Part shown: positions 37,154-50,272 of the stretch, one piece after another | Numbering within the stretch: the first letter of the stretch is position 1 | Layout: each line of letters begins with the position of its first letter | Assembly (NCBI GenBank): GCA_963965975.1 | Contig: OZ014420.1 | Coordinates: 1,204,001 to 1,268,000 of the forward strand | Length of the DNA: 64,000 nucleotides | Direction of reading: 5' to 3' | From: Xestospongia bergquistia | Lineage: Eukaryota > Porifera > Demospongiae > Haplosclerida > Petrosiidae | Made by a program: the position numbers and the translations under genes | The notes under the pieces: model-generated | The model's database searches: none | What the model was told of the DNA's origin: nothing | What the model saw: the letters and a program-made list of their open reading frames with translations, nothing else

Positions 37154-39234
37154 GTAATTGTCAATCCATCCACATTTATAACAGTTAGTGTGAACTTACA
37201 CAATTCAAGTGTTGCAGTACCAGTGTCATTATGACAATCATTGATACTCATACAAGTATAGGCTCCTGCATCAGCTGATGTAGTAGTAAATGTTAGTGGT
37301 GTATTTATTGACATCCTTTGATTGGGTCCACTTATCACATAACTGTCAGCATATGAGGTGTTACATGTTATTGTGATAATATCTCCTATAATAGGACAGA
37401 TTTTTCCTGCTACAATTGGAGAACATCGACCACCAGGAGGATTTCCTTTAATAGAAGGTGTAACTGCATTCACCCTTGAATCTAAACAATACACACACAT
37501 ATATATTATGTATAGACAATAGTGGTTTAATGTCTATTTCTACTCCTGATTTTATTGTAAATATTAAAATTTCGACGAGTTATTCTTTAACTTATGATAT
37601 TAGAAATCATTCACATATTATCATTAATATGATAATCTATGTTAGTAATAGAGACTAGATCAGGTAACAAAAAAATATGTACACGTCTACCTACCTAAGA
37701 TGAGTCTACTGGATTCAGTATCCTTTCCAAATAGATTTGAGAGAGTACAATTAATAATTGTGTTATGAGCCATTAAATTCACTAAGACTGGTTTAACAAA
37801 TTGAAGTTCAGTGTCTCTTCCAGCTATACCATCAGGACTGGCTTGAGAATAAATACCATCTAAACCTCCTCCTACTACTTGGCTTCCATTTACAAAGAAT
37901 GTGGCTGATGGGTCTGGTATTATTGGATGAGTTTGAGCACACAGGATTGGTGTAAATTGTGGTGGTTGATTTAAGCAGACATGTTGTCCAATTAGTACAT
38001 ATGTGGTAGAACCATTAGTGAACAAATTACTTCCTCTTGCAATAGTTGGAGAGTCACCTAATGTTTAAATACATAAAAAATAATAATTACTATTATACTT
38101 ATATTTAATACACAATATATAATAATATATTTTATATAATTTATTAATATGCTATAAAGATGTATTTTCTCTGACCTATAGTTCTTACAGTAGATGAGGA
38201 ATTAACACACCTCCTGAGAGAAGGCCCAAAAGGTTGCATTTGATCAAAACAAACTTTACAAGTGTAAGTACCAGAGTTCCCCAGCTTTGCTTGAGATGTA
38301 ATAATCGGCTCAAAAATTTTTAACAAACTACCATCTGATGATATATAAATTCTATGTGTGAGAGAAGGAGATATCAAGTAATACATGAACATATTAAACA
38401 ATAAAATACCCATCAGTACTATTGGTGACTGTTTGTTGTGAATCATCAAAGATACCATCTACTTTTATTACAAGGAGTAACCATTCAATCATTATATTAG
38501 ATATAGGGCCTCCTCCAGTCATACTAATTATATTATTTATTGGAGTACAGTTGAAAGTCAACATAACAGAAGGTCGAATGTTTATAAATCGTTCAGATGT
38601 ATTGCTGGGAAGTTCCACTGTCACATTACCAGCTAAAACAAAGAAGAAATATATAATATATATAATATCATAGTATCATCTTACAGTTAATGAATGATCT
38701 GCCATCACCAGGGATTTCTAGGAGACCAGGCCAGGGGTAATATTCATTTGAAGCATAGTCTAAGGTACAATATGTATGCAGATACAATTATTGTCATAAT
38801 AACAATATATTACACTATACTGTCATTATATTACTGTTGACATGACTTGATAGACATCATTAAAAAAAGACTAGATCACAAAAGGCCAAAACAAAAGGAC
38901 AAAATTAAACATCAACACATTCTTGTATATTTGTATAATAAATGGAAATATACCACAATTGTAATAATATGCATTAATAGCTCTCATTGTGTGTGAATTA
39001 TGACTTAGCACAACATCTAAAATATCCAACATACTGCTATAACAATCAGTGACATGATGTTAGCATCAACAGGTGAGATCAATATACTCATCAGTAATGG
39101 CAATTGTTGGAGTATGCATGGAGTACTTAATTAAATATAATATATATATACTTACCACTATTTTGCTGTGAACATCTAAACTGAAGAGAAATGACAATAA
39201 TCATCAAAGAAAAGATCATCTTCATCTCTGTCAT
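27154..39234 (-). CDS. Adhesion GPCR with about 15 Ig domains, EGF, HRM-like, GAIN/GPS and 7TM
   Basis: Predicted cell-surface receptor of about 2,435 aa; 32 exons with consistent phases and a total of 7,308 nt. The signal peptide exon (39,156-39,234) starts MTEMKMIFSLMIIVISLQF. Then: Ig cassette E1-E5 (38,685-38,759; 38,410-38,632; 38,176-38,351; 37,695-38,057; 37,200-37,481); Ig (36,514-36,768); alternating E5/E6 exons (35,628-35,909; 35,293-35,580; 34,844-35,125; 34,494-34,781; 34,045-34,326); Ig (33,344-33,598; 32,799-33,065; 32,340-32,609; 31,754-32,023; 30,956-31,294); EGF (30,791-30,910); Ig (30,449-30,736); SEA-like (29,960-30,390 in three exons); HRM-like (29,642-29,907); GAIN (28,705-29,591); GPS (28,549-28,652); 7TM (27,154-28,500). 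The tail, about 110 residues, ends EEEQYQS. It should bind an extracellular or cell-surface ligand and signal through G proteins or by GPS autoproteolysis; the ligand is unknown. Confidence 0.9.
28549..28652 (-). other. GPS motif exon of the adhesion GPCR
   Basis: The exon encodes WSREGCHN...VICECNHLTSFAILL, with the Cys pairs and the HL/T tripeptide where adhesion GPCRs of this family cut themselves. The key residues are all present, so autoproteolysis is expected. The residues just after the cut would form the tethered agonist (TSFAILL). Confidence 0.9.
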
Positions 39235-39320
39235 TTTTATTGACAGATGTACAGTAGACTGAAGTGAAACACTAATAATCTATATATACAGAACTTTGAA
39301 GAAAAGATACTAATTGATAT
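39235..39320 (-). promoter_or_regulatory. Conserved 5' flank of the adhesion GPCR
   Basis: The bases just upstream of the ATG are clearly related to those upstream of gene C at 55,644-55,720 (shared ATTTTTATTGA and GAGTGAAACACTAAT-like blocks). This suggests both genes inherited the same promoter or leader. No transcription start can be fixed; a TATATATA-like stretch lies near 39,280-39,290. Confidence 0.35.
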
Positions 39321-41346
39321 TTTAGACAAAATTATCATTCATCAATTAGGGATGGTATATACAGACAACTTTATATGTTTACATATTTATTATTAAATTA
39401 GCTAAGTTATGTTATCACTCATTAGTGTGTATACATCATGTTATTATATATTAAACTAAGTAAACAGTTAACAAAGGGAAAACATATTTTTTGTGATATA
39501 CATGAATTAAATTAAATGATCACTTAAACATTCATACATTAATACTTTAAAGTGATCACTCACCAATGTGTGTACATAGCATGTTGGTATATTATCAAGA
39601 ATCAACCTATAACTATCAGACTAAGTAAACACTCATTACTGATCATATTATATGTTGTTTATATATTATCTATTATTAGACTAAGTATACATTCATTACA
39701 ACATAAACTTCATTTACATAGAGCAACTTATTAAATAAATTATGAACTGATCAATAGACAAAAATGAGAAACCACAATTGATTTCGAAAGAAAACAAAAA
39801 TGAAAGCAAAAAAACAAAAACAAACAAACAAACAGACAGCAACAAGCAAGACTATTACTATTGGTTAAAATAACCCAATGAAAATTATAGTTAAAGCAAC
39901 TGTCAAATGTATTGGTGATTATAACCCACACCTGTAGTTAAAGTTACATCTGATATAAGTAGTTGATGTAACAATTGCTGTTACTTTAACTTCATGCACT
40001 GTGGTTACTGTAACACTTAGTAGGTTTGATTCTAACATATGTTGTGGTTATCATAACTAACAAAATAGGTTGTTATAACTAATATTGTTAATATAAATCA
40101 TTGGTGGTGACATGTTTCTTTGTTTGGTTTTATCATGTAATGTACTTTATTTTGATAGCCACACTGAAAAAAGCATGTTGTCCTTTTAACTATAGTTACA
40201 TCAATATGATGTAAGCCCAATTCAAAGTTGCTACAAGGCTAATACAAGTGTAACCCAATAAGCATGAAGCAAACTAGTTGCATCTACAACCACATTGCTT
40301 TTACACCCACTTTGCTATAGTAGTCGAATCATGACTTCAATTGAAGCTATAAGCAGATACTATTTCAACTGAACTAACCTAGTTGGTTAGGTTGAAATAG
40401 TATCTACCTCTCCCTCATAATTTCAGTTATTGGACAATAAACTACAAAGATTACTTTTTGGCTTCTAGTTGGCTTTATACATATTAAGTTAGACCAGTTT
40501 TTGGCTTTATGGTAACTCAATATTGGGCTTACATCAACTTGATGAGATTCTGGTAACAAAGACAATTAAGGGTTGAAATGACAAAATTCTATTTTAAGTG
40601 CATTATTATACCTATGTCATTTCTGTTTCTTCACACCAGTCATTAATATCTGATTTATTTAATTACAATGTTTATCATGGTCATATTTATATAAACTAAC
40701 AGATGTTTGACTTATATTTATATTTATCTAAAACACTATGTTATGTAAACTAATATTGTTTTTTCTCCCTTTTACCAATTTGTTTAATAACTAGACTACA
40801 TTGTTATTCTGGTGTTAAACTAGTTATAGTAACAGTCAGTCAATATGGTAGCTTCAACCAACTTAGTTACATTAACCCATTTTAGTTAAAGTTACCCAGG
40901 AGTGTCACTTCAATTACATGTAAGTTAATATAACCAATTTGTATTGTAGTTGATACAACCATTGTGGGTAGTTTTATTTAACCTTGTGTTTTTTGCTGTG
41001 TACATAGCCAAAAGCACTACTTATTTCAACATGTTTCATATTAAGACTTTAAATGTGCATTATTATTACTTGTTATAAAAATGTAATCACTACATATATG
41101 GTTACTAAGGACAACTAATGGATAAATTTTATTATTATTTTAATGAATATAAAAGAATTTGGTTTTGTTCAATTTTATTTCATTTGCTTTAGCTAGACTA
41201 TATAGCAAGATTATAAATACATTGGCTTGCTTAGTCAGTAGCAACATTTTATTTTGTCTCAAACAATTTTTAATATAATTGTATGGCTGTATAATTGTAC
41301 ATTGTCAATCTCTGTGTGTTATTAATTTTGTCTTATAATTCTTATT
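39321..41346. other. Intergenic spacer with inverted-repeat structures
   Basis: About 2 kb with no credible gene. It holds a possible MITE (40,207-40,536) with a strong internal hairpin (40,355-40,405), and many short AGTTAAAGTTAC-like pieces on both strands between 39,930 and 40,980 that may come from the same repeat family. At 41,347 the segmental duplication shared with position 1 onward begins. Confidence 0.5.
40207..40536. mobile_element. Possible MITE
   Basis: TGATGTAAGCCCAAT (40,207-40,221) and its exact complement ATTGGGCTTACATCA (40,522-40,536) lie 300 bases apart. Between them is a perfect hairpin with 15-bp arms, AGATACTATTTCAAC (40,355-40,369) and GTTGAAATAGTATCT (40,391-40,405). 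No target duplication is clear. Confidence 0.45.
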
Positions 41347-41707
41347 TTCACAAACATATCAATTGTAAAAGGAATTAATTATTTATAGTAAGTAAAACCA
41401 ATAAATGAAATGGTCTTAAGTAAGAAAGATAATTGTATTTTTTATTTTATTATATAAATAGCTAATAGTATCATTAAAATATTTTAAGAATAATATAAAA
41501 GTAATAATGAGATATCATGTATATGTAATCACTGCTTTGCCCAAATATAGCAGTTATAGTCTAGCAGTATGTTCACAATACAAACAACATGGAATTAACT
41601 CTATACACTTTTGAACAAATCTACTCTAAGCAAATACATAACTTTTTATTGGATCATGTTCAGTTAGAGGTAGTCATAACATTATAGTTCAGGCAACAGT
41701 CACGCTG

Positions 41708-43009
41708 TCATATATCATGCTTAAATTTTTCATATTTTGACATTTCTTCTGCATATTCTGCAAGAACTTCATGACAAAATATGTACTGCTCCTAACAATA
41801 ACAATATTATCACTTATTATATCTACTACACCAAAACATACCACTTCTTGGACTAGTCCTGCCCTCTGACTTCTAGCTTTCTTTATTAACTGAAATATAT
41901 CAGCTACTCCCTCTGTCTTTACTCTCTCAAGTTCAGAATAGATACTCACAAATGTACCACTTCTACCAACACCATCACTTTAACAAATACAACATTTACA
42001 CACACACACACACATATATATTACATGACTTACTTGCATACAACAGTAATAGGTTTGTTACCAATTTTACTTTGATTTTTAACTACAACATTAAACATAT
42101 TGAGAAGTGAAGATCCAGTTTGTGGCAATGTATGTTCATACCAGCTATTATACCAGAAGATAGACACTGACATTTTATGATCACAATTGTCCTAAATATT
42201 TTAATATCAGTTACTGCTAACGTTCATTTTGTATGTACCTCATTTAACTTAAGACATTTTATTGTGTAATCTATTTCTAGATCTTCAGATACCATTTTAA
42301 CAGAGATGTTTTCATAAGTCACAACTTCACTCATAGGATAGGAAAAGAAGTAGTTCTGCTCTGGATGTACTCTGATAGACACTCATGAATGTACACATAC
42401 TGGGCCTATATATGAGGAGGATACTAATCATTACACCATACATATACATAAATGTTTACTTCAGTTTGAACTAGTTTGACTCTTTGATGTGTGATCTCTA
42501 GAAGTAAGTCATAAATGTTAAGACTCTCTTCTTGTTCCACTCTCTGTAACATAGTATCTAACACAATGAAGGTACCAGTTCTTCCCACTCCAGCACTACA
42601 GTGAACTACAAGAGGAGCTCCCTCAGGAGGATGTGCTTTACGAACATGACCAATAAATTCAATCATACACATCTTATCAGTAGGTACTCCATGATCAGGC
42701 CACTCACTTGTCAGCCTATAAATATAAAATGATCACTGTTAATAGTGTTAAACATAAGGTATGGACATTTATGTTTCTACCTGACAATTTCCTCTTAGTA
42801 TAGCCCTCAACCCCCTCATACACGTTTATTAACTGTAAAGTGACATTGATACCATAACGAATGTTCTCCTCCTTGTCTACTTGTTCTGGCCAGTAACAAA
42901 TATACCTATGCTATGTATAAATTTGGAAAAAATATGTGAACAAAGAAATACTGGCCTACTTTCCTGTTTCAATTAGTATAACAATAATAGGTAGTTTATC
43001 CTCCCATAT
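41708..43009 (-). pseudogene. Tyrosine phosphatase fragment C
   Basis: Near-identical to fragment A and with the same main defects: no 5' half of D1, loss of the FDVTHYHF segment, and D1 joined to D2 with an immediate stop after TSFPI. The D2 P-loop is intact here (CNDGVGRSGTF, across an intron at about 41,985-42,030), so the frameshift in fragment A arose after the duplication. It lies downstream of gene C. Confidence 0.85.
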
Positions 43010-43047
43010 ATAGTAATATACAATTATATATAGTAATATACATTGAT

Positions 43048-43507
43048 GTTAGGTTCTTTTCTACATCAGCTGGTGAAATACAAGTTAAACTCTCATCACA
43101 ACAATCTATTATTGAAGCTGCAGGAATGGGTAAAGTTGATTTTAATTAAACTGATGAAGGATTGTTGTGGAAGATCATCAATAGGCATATTTGGTCACTA
43201 GATAATATCAGAGCAACCACTTTTGGGTGGTTTAAGAAACTAGGAGAGCCACTAATATTTGATAAAGATAAATTACCTTATAACACAGGCCCACTTTGGA
43301 CTTATAATCTGTTGGATAGAATCATTGACAATCAGGGAAATACAATTGTAGAGATTTGATCACCAATGTTGCAGACTTCAACTGATCTTTTCATCAAACA
43401 ATCAACTGGATTTTACTATTGTAAACTACTGTCTCCAGCTCATACTATGGATATTGTTATTGCACATAAAACAAAGCAGTATAATATAGTATTCCCAATA
43501 TATTGAT
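43048..43507 (+). pseudogene. Plus-strand coding-like fragment of unknown origin, copy C
   Basis: The second copy of the fragment at 1,683-2,125. Its 3' part reads in frame as FIKQSTGFYYCKLLSPAHTM and ends at a stop near 43,505, but it has a TGA after NTIVEI (about 43,357). Different lesions in the two copies mean neither is functional. The parent is not recognised. Confidence 0.4.
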
Positions 43508-43702
43508 TAACATGATGATTAAAAGGGGATTTCTTTAAAAAAGGAAGTCTTAGTATTTCAATCAATCAAACAAAAAATAAAGTCACTGGTCAAAGTGTGT
43601 AACAATATATTATGTAAGATTACTTGCATAAAAATATAACACTTGACCAAGCAAACAAAAACCTAAAAACACAATCAAAGTAGTAATTATATAATATGAT
43701 AG

Positions 43703-46700
43703 TCAGAACACACTTATGAATGTCAAGACATCAGTGCCTAACACAGGCTTTGTGGTTCCAACAATGAAAATTGTTTGAATTAATATCTTGAGGTAAAATC
43801 TATAATTAAATATAATGAACATACATTAGTGATTTAATTATAATTATAACTTGATCAAAAATCAATCTTATATTACATACCGTATTATACTTTTTAAGAA
43901 AAGTGCTACGAACACAATGACCCCATGTCTTCATACATGTCTCATTTAATGGATTGTTACACTCATGAGGACAAGAGGGAGGCAACTGAGGGAATGGTAG
44001 TATGTTGAATGAATAGTAGGAAGCATAACAATTAGTAATAGTACAATTATTTGATTTACAGTCAAGACTAGATTCCATAGGTCTATATGTAAGTTAATGG
44101 AAGAGAGGGTTAAAAATTATATTGGATTAGTAACTTACATTGAACAGATGGCACCTCTTTTAACTGTACAAAATTCATGACTACATGTTGGAGGGCAATC
44201 TATCATGATATAAGACATCTCATTAATAAGAAAGGATATTAACAATCAGAGAATAACTCATAAATTTTCTTTTACTGACTTGAGCATTGCTGTTGACATT
44301 CATGTAGACTGAAAAAATTATTCTCATTGGCATAGCAACCTCCATAGATAAATTTTTCACATTTCTGACTAGTAGCATTATAAAAGTATCGTGGAAAACT
44401 ACCATGACATGGACCAGTAAATGGAGGTTGATGACATTGACTAATTTCTATACAAAAAGAGTTAAAATTATATAATAACTATAAGTAAAGAATTATATGT
44501 GGGAAATTAATAGGATAGGATCTATTGTTATTACTTATTTATATAAATACCTCTACAAATAGGACAACCACAACTGTCAGTTTGTGGTCGTGTGCAGTTA
44601 GAAGGTAATGAAGCACATTGTAGATTGCAGGATCCTATTCAAATAAGTTATACAATTACAATAAGATATTTGTTAAAGATTAGATATTGTGGTAATACTT
44701 ACTGCACTGATCTGTGACATCAGTTCCATTGACTATAAATTTTACTTGACATTGTCCACAATTGTCAAGAACACATTGAGCATCAGGAAAATTAGAACAG
44801 GTTTGTTGATCACAACTATTAGGACAATAAACTGATGGTTTATTAGCAGGACATGAATCTAATAAAATGAAAGCATCAAGTTAGTTGAATTTTACTATTT
44901 CCTAGCACATACTGCAACTATTTGTGACATTATGACCAGTACTGTTGAAAAATTGTGCTGAACATTGACCATAACTTGATGGTATACATATAGCATCAGG
45001 TATATTGGGACATTGTGTAGATTTACATGGATTGCCTAGACATTGTACATCTTGAACACCCTTTCCAGATCTAACACCTGATATAAGAACATATTATCAT
45101 ATACAGTGTTTCCTTTAATTAATACATCTAAATGAAGTTAATAAATAAGATCAAACAATGTTTATTTTATGGTAAATTAAAGAAAATCATCCACTACCAA
45201 CATTGTCATAGATATTTTTCTAATGTTTCAACATGTGACTATTAGTCATTTAATTAAAAATAATATTATAAGATTTATAACATTGTAAAGATCTAAGTGG
45301 TTGGGAAAAATTGAAATCACGTTTATTATCACTACTATTTCTTGCTATAAGTGTGATTATTAAAAAGCTCAATCTATCAGTTCTTATCCATGCAAGAATC
45401 TTCATCAGGGGATATAAAAAATCATTTATGATGCAGTTATATATAAACTGATAAAGATTCTTGGATATATGCAAAAACCTCAGATTCTTTAAAAATTAAA
45501 ACTTTAGTTACAGATACCTATAATTAATATGATGCATAAGATGTATTTTTAAAGCAAATTAAGATGGTTTAACAACTTACCACATTGTTGTAGACATTTT
45601 TTAAAACTATCAAAGTTGTTTTTGTTACCACCACAACCACTATATGTGAATTGTTGACATCTACCTATTGCACTATTGTAATACCATCGATTAATATTAT
45701 TAGTACATGGACCACTAACTGGTGAGAGTAAACATTTGTCTGCAAGAAAATGTAATAATTAATAAGACATTATAATTTACATTCAAAGAAATTTATTATT
45801 ATTTGGCTATACCACAAGCACTTGTGACTTCATTATATCCAATAAAATATCTCGGTTTACAATCATCACACTCATCAGGATAACATTTTGCTCTAGGATA
45901 GTCAGGACAAGTATTAATATCACAAATGTCTGAACTACACATTTTGATTGGTTTACCAAATGAACAGCCTACATCAAAGTAATAATGTACATTAAAGTTT
46001 TGTTTTATATGAAGCCAGAATACAAGTAAATTGATCCACTAACCACAATGCTTAATGCATTCTTTAAGACTCCCAAATTTATTTTCATTACCCTCACAAC
46101 CACCATATATGAACAGTTCACACTGACTTGAACTAGCATTGTAAAACCAACGAGGAAATCTACCTGGACATGATCCAACTTCAGGAAGTTTATGACAAAC
46201 AGCTAAAAAATTGTAACTCATATAATATATTTTCATTGTAGCTATGTGTATATGTTTTAACTAATAAATATAATAAACAATATTTAATTGAATTAAATAA
46301 CCTCAAATGAATCATCTCCATATATTACAATAGTCAGTATGAATTCTACTTACACAATTCATGTGTTATTTCAAGTGTTGCAGTACCAGTGTCATTATGA
46401 CAATCATTGATGCTCATACAAGTATAGGTTCCTCCATCAGCTGATGTAGTGGTAAATGTTAGTGGTGCATTTATTGATATCCTTTGATTGGGTCCACTTA
46501 TCACATAACTGTCAGCATATGAGGTGTCACATGTTATTGTGACAACATCTCCTATAATAGGACAGATTCTTCCTGCTACACTTGGAGAACATCGACCACC
46601 AGGAGGATTTCCTTGAATAGATGCTGTAACTGCATTTACTATTGAATCTAAACAAGACACAAACACATATATAGACAATAGTGGTTTAGCATGAATGTAT

Positions 46701-47498
46701 TGTAAAAGTTTTTTATTATTCTTTCACATCAAACATTAGAAAATTACTTACATATTATTATTATTAATATGATATTATATGTTAGTAATAGAGACTAGAT
46801 CTAGATAACAAGATATGTATGTACACCTACCAAAGAGAAGTCTACTGGATTCAGTATCCATTCCAAATTGATTTGAGAGAGTACAATTAATAATTGTGTT
46901 ATGAGCCATTAAATTCACTAAGACTGGTTTAACAAATTGAAGTTCAATGTCTCTTCCAGCTATACCATAAGGACTGGCTTGAGAATAAATGCCATCTAAA
47001 GTTCCTCCTACTACTTGTCTTCCATTTACAAAGAATGTGGCTGATGGGTCTGGTATTATTGGATGAGTTTGAGCACACAGGATTGGTGTAAAGACTGGTG
47101 GTTGATTTAAGCAGACATGTTGTCCAATTAGTACATAATCAGTAGAACCATTTGTAAACAATTTATTTCCTCTTGCAATAGTTGGAGAATCACCTAATAT
47201 TTAAATATATGATATGATAATTACTATTATTCTTATATATAATTATAATATATAACAATAATTATAATATTATATAATTAATTAATATATTATGAAGATA
47301 TATCTTCTGACCTATAGTTCTCACAGTAGATGAAGAATTAATACACCTCCTGAGAGGAGGCCCAAAAGGTAGCATTTGATCAAAACAAACTTTACAAGTG
47401 TAAGTACCAGAGTTTCCCAGCTTGGTTTGAGAGCTAATAATTGGCTGAAAGACTTTTAAGAAACTACCGTCTGAAGATATATGAATTCTGTGTGTGTA

Positions 47499-47537
<39 letters not shown>

Positions 47538-50233
47538 AAGAGATCAAGTCATACATGAACATATTAAACAATAACATACCCATCAGTACTACTGGTAACT
47601 GTTTGTTGTGAATTATCAAAGGTACCATCTACTCTTATAACAAGAAGTAACCATTCGATCATTATATTAGATATAGAGCCTCCTCCAGTCATAATAATTG
47701 TATTAACTATTGGAGTACAGTTGAGGGTCAACATAACATCAGGTCGAATTTTTATTAATCGTTCAGATTTATTACTAGGAAGTTCCATTGTCACATTACC
47801 AGCTAAAACAAAGAAGAAATATATAATATATATACCATCATAGTATCATCTTACACTTAATGAATGATCTGCCATTATTAGGGATTTCAAGGGGACCGGG
47901 CCAGGGGTAATATTCATTTGGAGCATAGTCTAAGATACAATATGTATACAGATACAATTATTGTCATAATAAGAATATATTATTATATATACTGTCATTA
48001 TAATTATTATTGTTGAGACAACTTGACAGACATTATTAAAATAAACAAGATTATATTCAAAACAATCATCCTATAATTGTTTGGAAGATACTGACTTTAC
48101 AATTAAACATTGAATAGAGCTAAAAGATCAGATAATTAGAAGCAGTGTCTGTGGAAGACTAATAGCTATAAAATGCTAGAAATATATGCAGAGAAGAAAC
48201 CTAGTGAAAAGCTTTGTGCAAGATTACTCACACCCACCATTATAGCACTTGCAGTTAATGTTAATAAAAGTCATTAGTTGCTATATACATAAGTGGTTAA
48301 AGGATAGTGCTATCATTTCTTGGCATTGTTACTATGCCAGTAGGAGTAGAATCTTTGAACACAAAGTGACAATAAATTTGTAATTTTCATTATTAAAAAT
48401 ACCTTAGATTATGGTCATTAACATTAGAACTTAATTTTTAATTTGTGAATTGCTAAACGTAATACAACAAGTACATGTGATTGTTATATTGTTATCACTT
48501 TGCAAACAAAAATACTCCTCAACTAATGACCTTAAATTAGAAGGACATGTGTCACATGTGTAATAATATTATTTACAATCTATAAGATAATAGGCATACA
48601 TTACTGAATCATACATTAAAATAAGGTATACATTTTGTCAATCATTATAGTTTCATGCAATGTCTTGCATGAAACAATAATGTTTATATACAAACTTTCC
48701 TAAAGCATTCTATGCATTTAGACTTACAGGTTACTGGTTCTAATCTCAGTGTTGACGTCCTCATTCCACATTCATTAGTGACAGTACACGTGTACGATCC
48801 AAAACCATTAGAAGTCACAATCATAATAGCAGGTGAATTAGTTGATAACACATTTATAGACCCACCAGCTACAAAAGCAATAGTGTAATTAAAGACACTA
48901 GCTTGACATGTGAAAGTAACTCGGTCTCCTATATTGGCACAGACTCTGTTCCCATTACTAAGTGGAGTACATCCATTACCTATAATACCTGGATATGTTC
49001 CAGCTAATATAGGCTGAGGAGGAGAACCTAATATTTAAAAAATATATGTAATTTACATTAAACATTTGTCAATCCATCCATATTTATAATAGTTAGTGTG
49101 AATTCTACTTACACAATTCAAGTGTTACAGTACCAGTGTCATTATGACAATCATTGATACTCATACAAGTATAGGTTCCTGCATCAGCTGATGTAGTGGT
49201 AAATGTTAGTGGTCTATTTATTGACGTCCTTTGATTGGGACCACTTATCACATAACTATCAGCATATGAGGTGTCACATGTTATTGTGACAACATCTCCT
49301 ATAATAGGACAGATTTTTCCTGCTACACTTGGAGAACATCGACCACCAGGAGGATTTCCTTGAATAGATGCTGTAACTGCATTTACTATTGAATCTAAAC
49401 AAGACACAAACACATATATAGACAATAGTGGTTTAGCATGAATGTATTGTAAAAGGTTTTTATTATTCTTTCACATCAAACATTAGAAAATTACTTACAT
49501 ATTATCATCATTAATATGATATTATATGTTAGTAATAGAGACTAGATCTAGGTATGTACACCTACCTAGTACAAGTCTACTGGATTCAGTATCTATTCCA
49601 AATTGATTTGAGAGAGTACAATTAATAATTGTGTTATGAGCCATTAAATTCACCAAGACTGGTTTAACAAATTGAAGTTCAGTGTCTCTTCCAGCTATAT
49701 CATCAGGACTAGCTTGAGTATAAATACCATCTAAACCTCCTCCTACTATTTGTCTTCCATTTACAAAGAATGTGGCTGATGGGTCTGGTATTATTGGATG
49801 AGTTTGAGCACACAGGATTGGTGTAAAGACTGGTGGTTGATTTAAGCAGACATGTTTTCCAATTAGTACATATGTGGTAGAACCATTTGTGAACAATTTA
49901 TTTCCTCTTGCAATAGTTGGAGAATCACCTAATATTTAAATACATGATATGATAATTACCATAATACTTATATATAATTATAATATATAACAATAATTAT
50001 AATATTATATAATTAATTAATATATTATGAAGATATATCTTCTGACCTATAGTTCTCACAGTAGATGAAGAATTAATACACCTCCTGAGAGGAGGCCCAA
50101 AAGGTAGCATTTGATCAAAACAAACTTTACAAGTGTAAGTACCAGAGTTTCCCAGCTTGGTTTGAGAGCTAATAATTGGCTGAAAGACTTTTAAGAAACT
50201 ACCGTCTGAAGATATATGAATTCTGTGTGTGTA

Positions 50234-50272
<39 letters not shown>

